This document shows positions 50,318 to 58,394 of a DNA stretch of 64,000 nucleotides, piece after piece. The notes under the pieces were generated by a model. It did not search any database. It had not been told where the DNA came from and was given only the letters and a program-made list of their open reading frames with translations. The DNA comes from Streptomyces sp. NBC_01296 (GTDB lineage: Bacteria > Actinomycetota > Actinomycetes > Streptomycetales > Streptomycetaceae), in NCBI RefSeq assembly GCF_035984415.1, contig NZ_CP130720.1, positions 8,556,001-8,620,000 of the forward strand, read 5' to 3'. A program made the position numbers and the translations under genes. Numbering within the stretch: position 1 is the first letter of the stretch; each line of letters opens with the position of its first letter.

Positions 50318-53044
50318 TCAGATGAATCGCCACAGGTGGTCGTTGGTGCCGTTGTCGTCCCAGAGGACGGCCTGTGCTCCCTGGCCGGTGGAGGCGCCCA
50401 AGACGCCGAGGACGCGGCGGCTGTTGGCGCACTGGATCTTGAAGGTGTCGCCACCGCCGTGGCGCAGGCGCCACCGGTGGTCGGCGGTGCCGTTGTCCGC
50501 CCACTGGACGATCCGGGCGCCGTTGGCGGTGCCGCCGTTCTCCACGGCGAGGACCTTGCCGCTGTGGGAGTTGCGCAGGCGCAGGTGGCCGCCGGTGTCG
50601 ACGACGGCCGTCCAGAGGTGGTCGGCGGTGCCGTTGTCGTCCCACTGGACGGCGAGGCCGCCGTCGGCGGTGGACATGTCCCGCACACCGAGTACCCGCC
50701 CGCTGGCGACGCTCTGGATGCGCCTGGCGCCGTCGGGGACGAACTGCCACTGGCTGGCGGAGGCTCCGGTGTCGGGCACCTGTACGGCCGCGGCGCCGTT
50801 GGCGGTGGCGCCGCCTTCGATGCCGAGCAGCTTGCCGGTGTGCACGTTTTGAAGCTTGTGGTAGCCGTTGCCGGCGTCGACGACGGTCCACCGGTGGTCG
50901 GGGGTGCCGGTGTCGGCCCATTGGAGGATCGGGGCGTTGTCGGCGGTGGACATGTCCTTCACGCCGAGGACCTTGCCGCTGTTGAGGTTGCGCAGCCGCA
51001 GTGCGGTGCCGTCGACGAGAAGGAGCCAATTGTGGTCGGCGGTGCCGGAGTCGGCCCACTGCAGGGCGAGGCCCCCGTCGGCGGTGGACATGTCACGGAT
51101 GCCGAGGACGAGTCCGCTGGCCGCGTTGACGAGACGGAAGCCGGGAGTGTCCGTCCGCCAGTAGACGGTGTAGTTGAAACCCTGGGCGTCGTGGAAGGGG
51201 GCGAGGCTGACCTTCGTCCCGTCGGCGGTGGCCGTGAAGGCGAGGGAGGTGCTGCTGGTTCGGGTGATCGAGGAGGCGTCCAGGGCCGGGAGGGAAGACA
51301 GTTCGGTGCTGCCGTAGTTGCCGGCGAGGACGGCGGGGCCATAGGTGATCGCCGCGACACCGGGGCTGTCGTTGGCGGCCTGGAGGGCCACGCGCATGGG
51401 CAGCTTCACGGTGACCGTATCGCCGGAGGCCCAGGACCGGGTGAGCGTGGCGTAGGTGCCCGGACTGGCCGTGACGCTCTGGGCGACGCCGTTGACGCTG
51501 AGGGTGGCGCCCGAAGTCCATCCGGGGATGCGGACGCGCATCGACCAGGTCCCGCCGACGCCGCCGGTGACCTTGAGCGTCGTGGTGTCGTCGGCCGGAT
51601 AGGAGGTGGTCTGGGTGACGGTGATGCCTCGCTGGGTCCAGTCCAGGACGGAGGGAAGGAACAGGTTCACCGTGAGGGTGGTGCCGCCGTCGTGGAAGTA
51701 GACGGAGTCCATCAGCTTCGTGTTGGACTCGATGCCCGTTCCCTGGCAGCACCAGAACGTGTCGTAGTCGGTGCTCCAGGTGCCGCCGCCCCACGCCGGG
51801 CCCTTGCCGCGGCGGCCGCCCGGGTTGAGGGGGGTGAAGTAGGTGACGTGCCCGTGTGGGTCGGCCGGGTTCTGGGCGCCGATGACGTGGTTGAGCAGGG
51901 CCTTCTCGTAGAAGTCGAAGTACGACGCCCGGCCGGGGTCCAGCTGCCACAGTTCTCGGGTCAGCTTGAGCATGTTGTACGAGTTGCAGAGCTCGCAGGT
52001 GTCGGCGACGAGGAAGCCGGAGATGGCGTTCGGGGCCCGGAAGTGTTCCGCCTGGCTGTTGCCGCCGATGGCGTAGGTGTGCGAGGTGGTGCAGATCGTC
52101 CACGCGTTGGCGGCGATGTCGCGGTAGCGTGTCGTCCCGGTGGCCTTGTACTCGCGGACGGCTCCGATCCACTTGGGCACCTGCGTATTGGCGTGCAGAC
52201 CGCCCAGTTGGTCCAGGTTCGCGGCGAGGGGGTCGAAGACCGCCGCGTGGTCGAACCGCTGGGCGGCGGTCAACCAGCGTGCGTCGCCGGTCTGTTGGTG
52301 GAGGTCGGCCAGTACCTCGTTCATGCCGCCGAACTCGACGCCCATCAACGACTGCATCGTGCTCCGGCTGAGCGCGGCGGTGCGCCGGTCGACCCAGTCG
52401 GCGAGCGCGAGGAGCACGTCACGGGCCTGCGTGTTGCCGATGAGGCGCCACACGTCGAGCAGACCGGCCATGGTCTTGTGGACGCAGTAGTACGGGACGT
52501 TCCCGTTCTTCAGCGTGCCTGCTTCGAGGTTGGTGAAGTCGGCCTCGGGGAAGCCCGACAGGTAGCCGGCTGAGAAGCCCGCCGTGGAGTTGTTGGCCTG
52601 GCACTTGGCGAGCTCGGCCACCATGCGGTCGGCCTTGTCGCGGCAGGTGGTGTCCCCGACCGCGGCGTAGGCCTGGGCCCATGCCGTGAGGAAGTGGCCC
52701 TGCACATGGGTGCGGAAGGGGAACGCCGGGTCGTCCCATCCTCCGGTGGGGGCCGCGGCGTTGGTGGAGAGCCGGTGGTTGGAGCGGAAGTTGTACAGCA
52801 GGCGGTCGACGTCGATGAAGCGGAGATAGGCCAGGGTGCGGTTCTGATTGTCGAGCCAGCGGCTGCTGGTGAGCCGGACCTGACCCAGGTCGAACGGGAA
52901 CGCCGACACTCCGATGTCGGACCTGACCGGGGGCGTCTGCGCCGCCGCGGAGACGGTGTTCAGTACGGGGCCGACAGCTGCGGCTACGACCGCGACACCG
53001 GTCGCCTTGATCATGGAGCGGCGGCTGAAGGGCGGAACCGGCAT
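50318..53044 (-). CDS. secreted GH127 beta-L-arabinofuranosidase with six ricin-type repeats
   Basis: Releases L-arabinose from beta-linked arabinofuranosides such as those of plant extensins. 908 residues. ATG 53044 is preceded by GGAG at good spacing and gives a Tat signal (SRRSMIKATG). The GH127 barrel shows the metal/thiol motifs TCELCNS near residue 351 and FWCCQGTG near 432, the Cys nucleophile site. From about 635 to the end come six repeats of 45-48 residues (RLVNAASGLVLGIRDMSTAD, RLRNLNSGKVLGVKDMSTAD and so on), two beta-trefoils. A class A operator-promoter links it to the arabinose genes. Confidence 0.92.
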   Translation of the reverse strand: MPVPPFSRRSMIKATGVAVVAAAVGPVLNTVSAAAQTPPVRSDIGVSAFPFDLGQVRLTSSRWLDNQNRTLAYLRFIDVDRLLYNFRSNHRLSTNAAAPTGGWDDPAFPFRTHVQGHFLTAWAQAYAAVGDTTCRDKADRMVAELAKCQANNSTAGFSAGYLSGFPEADFTNLEAGTLKNGNVPYYCVHKTMAGLLDVWRLIGNTQARDVLLALADWVDRRTAALSRSTMQSLMGVEFGGMNEVLADLHQQTGDARWLTAAQRFDHAAVFDPLAANLDQLGGLHANTQVPKWIGAVREYKATGTTRYRDIAANAWTICTTSHTYAIGGNSQAEHFRAPNAISGFLVADTCELCNSYNMLKLTRELWQLDPGRASYFDFYEKALLNHVIGAQNPADPHGHVTYFTPLNPGGRRGKGPAWGGGTWSTDYDTFWCCQGTGIESNTKLMDSVYFHDGGTTLTVNLFLPSVLDWTQRGITVTQTTSYPADDTTTLKVTGGVGGTWSMRVRIPGWTSGATLSVNGVAQSVTASPGTYATLTRSWASGDTVTVKLPMRVALQAANDSPGVAAITYGPAVLAGNYGSTELSSLPALDASSITRTSSTSLAFTATADGTKVSLAPFHDAQGFNYTVYWRTDTPGFRLVNAASGLVLGIRDMSTADGGLALQWADSGTADHNWLLLVDGTALRLRNLNSGKVLGVKDMSTADNAPILQWADTGTPDHRWTVVDAGNGYHKLQNVHTGKLLGIEGGATANGAAAVQVPDTGASASQWQFVPDGARRIQSVASGRVLGVRDMSTADGGLAVQWDDNGTADHLWTAVVDTGGHLRLRNSHSGKVLAVENGGTANGARIVQWADNGTADHRWRLRHGGGDTFKIQCANSRRVLGVLGASTGQGAQAVLWDDNGTNDHLWRFI

Positions 53045-53147
53045 GGCGAACTCCATGGTCCGTGGGGGATGAGGGTGCCGCGCACAAGGGCTGTCGGGCG
53101 TCGACAGGCGGCAGCGAGGTCGGTGCGGCAGCCGCCTGCTGCGCACG

Positions 53148-53176
53148 AGTGTTAACGCTCACAATTGACGTGTCAA
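53148..53176 (-). promoter_or_regulatory. class A operator-promoter of GH127
   Basis: Minus strand -35 TTGACA (53176-53171), a 17-bp spacer, -10 AACACT (53153-53148). Operator AATTGTGAGCGTTAACA at 53166-53150. The rest of the 324-bp spacer to 53368 holds only the GH43 terminator. Confidence 0.75.
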
Positions 53177-53320
53177 TACTTTCGACGGGCGGCGGCGACA
53201 AGGCCGTCCCGCACTCCGCGCGCTGCTGGTCCGGGCAGTCGATCCGCTCCGGCGAGGTGCATCGCGGCCACGTACCCCGAGGTCAACGGGGTCGGCTGGG
53301 CGGGAGGTGGGGGTGCGAAC

Positions 53321-53353
53321 GGGCAGGTGGCGGAGGCTGATTGCCACCTGCCC
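53321..53353 (-). terminator. terminator downstream of GH43
   Basis: GGGCAGGTGGC (53321-53331) pairs perfectly with GCCACCTGCCC (53343-53353), 15 bp beyond the GH43 stop. Confidence 0.78.
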
Positions 53354-53368
53354 GCGGCATCGGCGGTG

Positions 53369-54892
53369 TCAGCGCCTGCCCGGCGGTTCCTGTGGGCTCG
53401 GGTAAGTGATGTCGAAACGTGTGAAGTGGGCTTGGTTGGTGGAGGGACGGCCGTTGGAGGTGGCGTAGAGGCCGAGCTGGACGCTGGTGAACAGCGGGGT
53501 GAGGAAAGTGGCTTCGACGGTGGTCAGGTCCTGCCAGGCTCCGCCGGGTGCCGCGTGGGCGAAGGTGTGGCTGAAACCGCGGATTCGGACCCCCAGGCGA
53601 ATGGGGCCCGCAGGGACGCGAACGCCGGCCAAGACCTCGGCCCCGCGGCGGAGGCTGAGTCCTTCCGCGGTGCGGAGGAAGAGGAGATGGGTGTCGTCGT
53701 CCAAGACCACCGCGAAGCCGGCCTGTTCCTCCGGTGCGGTGGGGGTGAAGTGCAGCTCGGTGGAGACGTCGCAGTCGGGCTGCTCCTGGGGGCGGGCCAG
53801 GAGGGACGGGGTGGTGCGTTCGCCGAGGCGGTCGGGGCGGAGCTGGAGACGGAGCCCGTCGCCGGTGGTCCAGAACCGCTCCCGCGGCGTGCGCAGGATG
53901 CTCCAGTGCGCGCGGAGGGTGGCGAAGTCGTCGTGGACGGGGAGGCGGAGGTCCGTGTGGTCGACAGGGGAGAAGACCGGCCAGCCCGCGTCCCAGGTGA
54001 TCCGGCTGAGGAAGGTCTCGCGGCCGAGGGCGGAGCCGGGGCGGACGCCCAGGAGGACGGCGCGCCAGTCGCCGTTCGGGGTCTGGACGAGGTCGGCGTG
54101 CCCGGTGCAGGTGACCGGACCTTTGGCGGGCGGTAGTACCGGATTGCCGGGGGCGCCCTTGTAGGGGCCGGTCACGCGGGCGGCGCGGGCGGCCACCACA
54201 CGGTGCTCCACATCGGTGCCCCCCTCGGCGGTGACCAGGAGATAGGTGCCGCCGGTCTTGTAGAGGTGCGGGGCTTCCGACCATCGGGCGCCGGGGTGGC
54301 TCCCCGACCACAGGACGTGCTCGGGTCCCGTCAGCCGTCGTTCCCGGGGAAGGTACTCGCGCATCCAGATCTCGGTGCGGCCCGCGGCTTCGTCCACGAC
54401 TCGTGCGGCCGTGAACCAGGCCCGGCCGTCGCCGTCGCCATCGCCGTCGCCGCCCTCGTCCCTCTCGCCCTCCCCGTCCCCGTCGCCCTCGCCGTCGTCC
54501 GGCCCGTCGTCGAAGAACAGCGACGGGTCGAAGCCCTCGCCCTCCAACCAGTGGGGCTCCGACCACGGCCCCGCCGGGTCGGTCGCGGTGACGACGAAAT
54601 GGCCCGGGCCGTCCATCAGCGTGCAGACGAGGTGGAAGACCCCGTCATGGTGCCGGATCGTCGGTGCGAACAGACCCCGGGAGGGCTCGCACCCGTCGAG
54701 GTCGAGCTGGGACGCCCGGTCGAGCGCGGAGCCGATGCGCCGCCAGTTCACGAGGTCGCGGCTGTGGAACACGGGAAGGCCCGGGAACCATTCGAAGCTG
54801 GACGTCACCAGGTAGTAGTCCGCTCCCACCCGGCAGACGGACGGGTCGGGCCGGAACCCGGGCAGCACGGGATCACCGAAGTATCCGGTCAT
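53369..54892 (-). CDS. GH43 beta-xylosidase/arabinofuranosidase
   Basis: Cytoplasmic, no signal peptide, 507 residues. Five-bladed propeller with GFRPDPSV (base Asp), GEGFDPSLFFDD and WSEAPHLYK near residue 204 (acid Glu), followed by a C-terminal concanavalin-like domain from about 310 (LPVHDDFATLRAHWSILRTP). Its ATG overlaps the stop of the GH3 gene (ATGA), so the two are coupled; together they would strip xylo- and arabinoxylo-oligosaccharides imported by BxlEFG. Odd feature: residues about 126-159 are an expanded Asp-Gly-Glu tract encoded by GC-rich hexanucleotide repeats, between two propeller strands. Confidence 0.9.
   Translation of the reverse strand: MTGYFGDPVLPGFRPDPSVCRVGADYYLVTSSFEWFPGLPVFHSRDLVNWRRIGSALDRASQLDLDGCEPSRGLFAPTIRHHDGVFHLVCTLMDGPGHFVVTATDPAGPWSEPHWLEGEGFDPSLFFDDGPDDGEGDGDGEGERDEGGDGDGDGDGRAWFTAARVVDEAAGRTEIWMREYLPRERRLTGPEHVLWSGSHPGARWSEAPHLYKTGGTYLLVTAEGGTDVEHRVVAARAARVTGPYKGAPGNPVLPPAKGPVTCTGHADLVQTPNGDWRAVLLGVRPGSALGRETFLSRITWDAGWPVFSPVDHTDLRLPVHDDFATLRAHWSILRTPRERFWTTGDGLRLQLRPDRLGERTTPSLLARPQEQPDCDVSTELHFTPTAPEEQAGFAVVLDDDTHLLFLRTAEGLSLRRGAEVLAGVRVPAGPIRLGVRIRGFSHTFAHAAPGGAWQDLTTVEATFLTPLFTSVQLGLYATSNGRPSTNQAHFTRFDITYPSPQEPPGRR
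54424..54516. repeat. GCCGTC-type microsatellite inside GH43
   Basis: About 90 bp of imperfect GCCGTC/GCCCTC hexamers, encoding the acidic Asp-Gly-Glu tract of the GH43 enzyme. Every unit keeps the reading frame. Confidence 0.78.
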
Positions 54893-57108
54893 GGAACCGG
54901 GACGATCTCGACCGGCACGGACAGCACCCGGTCGTTCGCGGGGTGGCGTACGGGGCCCTCCAGAGTGAAGGAGCCGTGGAGCGGAAGATCGCCGCTGGAC
55001 CGTCCGACGGCCACGCCGATCTCCCCGGGCTCCACCCTTCTGCGCAGGTCGAGCCCGGTGAAGGAGGTCCGGTCGGCATGGACCGAGAAGGTGATCCGCA
55101 AGGCGGCGCCCGGCCCCAGTTCGACCCTGGCGAATCCGGCGAGCCACCGCTGCGGCCGGACGACGGACGCCACGGGGTCGGAGAGGTACAGCTGGACCAC
55201 TTCGGTCCCGGCCACCTCGCCGACGTTGCGTACGGTGACCGAAACGGCGACGGTCCCGTCCGTCGCGGCGACGGGATCCACGGAGAGCTCCGAGCAGGTG
55301 AAGCTGGTCCAGCTCAGCCCGTGGCCGAACGGGAACAGCGGGGTCGGGTCCACCGAGCTCCAGTCGGTGTGCCCGCCGAGCCTGGCGTGCAGGTAGGTGC
55401 CGGGCTGGCCGCCGACCTGGCGGGGGATGGAGACGGGCAGCCGCCCGGACGGTTCCGCGGCGCCGCTGATGATCCGGGCCAGTGCCGTCCCGCCCTCCTC
55501 GCCGGGGAAGAAGGCCTGTACCACGGCCGATGCGCGTTCGGCGAGCGTGCCGAGCGCGTAGGGCCGTCCGGAGACGAGGACCATGACGGTCGGCACCTGC
55601 GAGTCCAGCACGGCGGAGGCGAGTGCGGCCTGGTCGCCGGGCAGCTCGAGGGTCTCGGCGTCGCAGCCCTCTCCGGAGGTGCCCCGGCCGAACATGCCGG
55701 CCCGGTCCCCGAGCACGAGCAGGTTCACGTCCGGCTCCTCGTCGGTGACCGTGAACCCGGCAGCGGTGAGCGCCTCGCCGAGCGTCGGGATCTCCAGCCC
55801 GAGGTCGCCGGGGAGCGCGACGTGGTTGGGGAAGGAGTAGCAGCCGAGGAAGGACTGGGGGTCGTCGGCGTAGGGCCCGCTGATCGCGACCCGGCACGGC
55901 CGCAGCGGCAGGATGCCGTCGTTGGCGAGCAGCACGGTGGACCGTTCGGCCAGGAGCCTGGCCAGTGCCCGGTTCTCCGGCGGGTCGAGGTCGATCGGCT
56001 CGGGCTTGACGGGTTCCCAGTCGGGGTCGAGCAGGCCGAGCTCGGCCTTCTGGAGCAGGACCCGTTCCGCGGCCCGGTCGATGAGCTCCTCGGGCACGCT
56101 TCCCGCCCGTACGAGTTCGGTCAGCGGCTCGCCGTAGCACCGGGCGGTGGGCAGCTCGACGTCGATTCCGGCGGTCAGCGCCAGCGCGCCGGCCGCGCCC
56201 CGCGATCCGGTGACGCCGTGCCGGGTCTCCAGGAAGGAGACGGCGTAGTAGTCGGCGACGACCACACCGCCGAACCCCAGCTCGCCCCTGAGCAGTTCGG
56301 TCAGCAGCTGTTCGTCGCCGGCCACCGGAACGCCGTCCACGTCGGTGTAACTGTTCATCACCGACCGGGCGCCCCCTTCGCGCAGTGCCCGTACGAAGGG
56401 CTCGACCAGTACGTCGGCGAACTCGCGCGGTCCCGAGGCGACGGGGGCCATGTTCCGGCCGCCGCGCGAGGCCGAGTACCCGGCGAAGTGCTTGAGCGTC
56501 GCCACGATCCCGGCGCCCTCCAGGCCCTGTACGTAGGCGGTGCCGATGGCTCCGACGAGATAGGGGTCCTCGCCGATGCACTCCTCGGTCCTGCCCCACC
56601 GGTAGTCGCGGACCACGTCGAGCACGGGAGCCAGCCCCTGGTGGACGCCGACCCGCCGCATCCCGGCGCCGATGGCGGCGGCCATCCGGCGCACGAGTCC
56701 GGGATCGAAGGAGGCGCCCCAGGCCAGTGGCCCGGGGAAGACCGTCGCTCCGAACGTCATGAACCCGGTCAGGCACTCCTCGTGAGCGACCGCCGGAATC
56801 CCGAACCGGCCGGCTTCGGTCACCTGCCGCTGGAGCGAGGCGAGCCGCTCCATCCCGGCTTCCGCGGTGATCGGCGCGGTTCCGTACACCCGGGTGAGCT
56901 GGCCGAGGCCGTGGGCGACGATGTCGTCGAGGCCGGGCGCCGACTCGCCGGAATCGTCCTCCATCGGCGCGACGGGTGCGCCCGGATCCGAGGGCAGCGC
57001 CCAGAAGCCGGCGAGCTGACCCGCCTTCTCCTCCAGCGTCATCCGTTTCAACAGATCGGCGACTCGTATGGAAACGGGCATGAGGGGGTCACGCCAGGGC
57101 TCGGGCAA
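54889..57108 (-). CDS. GH3 beta-xylosidase-type glycoside hydrolase
   Basis: Cytoplasmic enzyme of 739 residues, likely to split xylobiose and xylo-oligosaccharides, as the equivalent gene bxlA does in characterised bxl clusters. (alpha/beta)8 domain with LKHFAGYSASRGGRN and nucleophile Asp in GVVVADYYAVSF near residue 282; alpha/beta sandwich with VLVSGRPYALGTLAE; C-terminal Fn3-like domain after PLFPFGHGLSWTSFTCSEL. Start is TTG 57108 behind AGGAG. It lies 28 bp after bxlR on the same strand and is coupled to GH43. The intact counterpart of the GH3 remnant at 5640. Confidence 0.92.
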   Translation of the reverse strand: MPEPWRDPLMPVSIRVADLLKRMTLEEKAGQLAGFWALPSDPGAPVAPMEDDSGESAPGLDDIVAHGLGQLTRVYGTAPITAEAGMERLASLQRQVTEAGRFGIPAVAHEECLTGFMTFGATVFPGPLAWGASFDPGLVRRMAAAIGAGMRRVGVHQGLAPVLDVVRDYRWGRTEECIGEDPYLVGAIGTAYVQGLEGAGIVATLKHFAGYSASRGGRNMAPVASGPREFADVLVEPFVRALREGGARSVMNSYTDVDGVPVAGDEQLLTELLRGELGFGGVVVADYYAVSFLETRHGVTGSRGAAGALALTAGIDVELPTARCYGEPLTELVRAGSVPEELIDRAAERVLLQKAELGLLDPDWEPVKPEPIDLDPPENRALARLLAERSTVLLANDGILPLRPCRVAISGPYADDPQSFLGCYSFPNHVALPGDLGLEIPTLGEALTAAGFTVTDEEPDVNLLVLGDRAGMFGRGTSGEGCDAETLELPGDQAALASAVLDSQVPTVMVLVSGRPYALGTLAERASAVVQAFFPGEEGGTALARIISGAAEPSGRLPVSIPRQVGGQPGTYLHARLGGHTDWSSVDPTPLFPFGHGLSWTSFTCSELSVDPVAATDGTVAVSVTVRNVGEVAGTEVVQLYLSDPVASVVRPQRWLAGFARVELGPGAALRITFSVHADRTSFTGLDLRRRVEPGEIGVAVGRSSGDLPLHGSFTLEGPVRHPANDRVLSVPVEIVPVP

Positions 57109-57120
57109 GGAGTTCTCCTA

Positions 57121-57147
57121 GGGGGTGTCTTGTCGGTCAGGCCGGAT
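57121..57147. repeat. solo arm of repeat R1 overlapping the end of bxlR
   Basis: GGGGGTGTCTTGTCGGTCAG followed by GCCGGAT matches the R1 copy 2 arm. The bxlR stop codon (57137-57139) lies inside it, so the last residues of BxlR (WADPA) are encoded at the repeat edge. Confidence 0.55.
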
Positions 57148-58165
57148 CCGCCCAGGAACGGGGCGGGGCGGTGGAGAGCCGGACCTTGAGCTCGGTCGAG
57201 AGCTCCATCCGGGGGCTGACCAGGGGCTGGCCGTCCAGGAGCTGGAAGAGTGTGCGGGCGGCGAGCCGACCCATCTCCTCCAGCGGCTGACGCACCGTCG
57301 TCAGCGGCGGGGACAGCCATTCGCACATCGGCAGGTCGTCGAAGCCGACCACGCTGAGGTCCTGCGGGATGCTCAGTCCGACCTGCCGGGCGGCTTCGTA
57401 GACGCCCATCGCCTGCTGGTCGCTGCCGGCGAAGACGGCGGTCGGCGGCTCGGGGAGGGCGAGCAGTTCCCGGGCGCGCTGGAACCCGCCCTCGTGCCCG
57501 AAGTCGCCGAACCGGATCAGGTCGCGGTCGACCTCGATCCCGGCCCGCTCCAGCGCGGCGCGGTACCCGTCGATGCGGGCCTGGCTGCAGAGCATCTCCT
57601 TGCGCCCGCCGATCGCGGCGATCCGGCGGTGCCCCAGCTCCAGCAGGTGTTCCGTGGCGGCGAGGCCGCCCGCCCAGTTGGTCGCGCCGATGCTCGGGAC
57701 ACCGTTGCCCGGCAGGTCGATCGGGTCGATGACGACGAGTGCCACCCCGGCCTGTTCGACCTGGGCGCGCTGGGCCTGGGTGACCGAGGCGGTGACGAGG
57801 ATGACGCCGTCGCTGTGGTGCAGGACCGGCAGTGCGGCCCAACTCGAAGGCGTGGCCTCGCCCGGCGGGACGAGCGATACGACGGTGCCGACGCTGCGCT
57901 GGGCGCACTCGGCTTCGACGCCGCGCAGTATCTCCACTGCCCACGCGCTGTCCAGGCCGCCGATGATCAGGTCGACCAGGCCGGACCTGCGGGCCCTGGC
58001 CTGCGCGCCGGGGTGGAGGTAGTTGTGGGAGCGCAGCAGGCTCTCGATCCGTTCGCGTGTCGCGGGTGCGACGTCGGAGCGGCCGTTGACCACCTTGGAC
58101 ACGGTGGCCTGGGAGACCCCCGCCTCAGCGGCGATGACGGCCAGGGTCGGGCGCTGCTCGCTCAA
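57137..58165 (-). CDS. bxlR: LacI-family xylobiose-responsive repressor BxlR
   Basis: 342 residues with helix-turn-helix PTLAVIAAEAGVSQATVSKV near residues 5-24 and hinge YLHPGAQARARRSGL; the effector domain ends FDDLPMCEWLSPPLTTVRQP. Start is TTG 58165 behind GGAGGAGAG. Divergent from bxlEFG and followed by GH3 and GH43. By analogy with BxlR of other Streptomyces it should bind CGAA/TTCG-type palindromes and be released by xylobiose. Matching CGAAA-N3-TTTCG boxes occur before bxlE and xlnA. Its C-terminus runs into a repeat arm, which may have altered the original tail. Confidence 0.9.
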   Translation of the reverse strand: MSEQRPTLAVIAAEAGVSQATVSKVVNGRSDVAPATRERIESLLRSHNYLHPGAQARARRSGLVDLIIGGLDSAWAVEILRGVEAECAQRSVGTVVSLVPPGEATPSSWAALPVLHHSDGVILVTASVTQAQRAQVEQAGVALVVIDPIDLPGNGVPSIGATNWAGGLAATEHLLELGHRRIAAIGGRKEMLCSQARIDGYRAALERAGIEVDRDLIRFGDFGHEGGFQRARELLALPEPPTAVFAGSDQQAMGVYEAARQVGLSIPQDLSVVGFDDLPMCEWLSPPLTTVRQPLEEMGRLAARTLFQLLDGQPLVSPRMELSTELKVRLSTAPPRSWADPA

Positions 58166-58293
58166 TTCTCTCCTCCGCGCTGACGCCTTATGTGAGCGAC
58201 ATGTATCGCAAACTTTCGAAGAGTTTCCGGTCGGCGCGACCTGGTTGTCAAGCCATAAGTCGGCTGCTGCGGAAGGAAATTTGGTAAGAAAGC

Positions 58294-58322
58294 TTGACCG
58301 GGTGGCTTCGCGTTCCTAGTTT
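58294..58322 (+). promoter_or_regulatory. bxlE promoter
   Basis: TTGACC (58294-58299), a 17-bp spacer, TAGTTT (58317-58322). The BxlR-type box lies about 20-33 bp downstream of the expected start of transcription. Confidence 0.65.
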
Positions 58323-58348
58323 GTGGCAGCACCAATTCGAGAATGTTA

Positions 58349-58361
58349 CGAAACATTTTCG
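58349..58361 (+). promoter_or_regulatory. BxlR-type box before bxlE
   Basis: CGAAACATTTTCG, pattern CGAAA-N3-TTTCG, 34 bp upstream of the bxlE ATG. A weaker relative (CGAAGAGTTTCCG) at 58217-58229 lies nearer bxlR. Confidence 0.8.
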
Positions 58362-58394
58362 AAGCGAACCGGCATTCACCACCCCGGAGGTCCC

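Noticed and set aside
53369..56776. A single 1135-residue protein covering GH43 and part of the GH3 region
   Set aside because: The upstream half is a shadow frame of the GH3 gene. The GH43 begins at its own ATG (54892), which overlaps the GH3 stop by ATGA.
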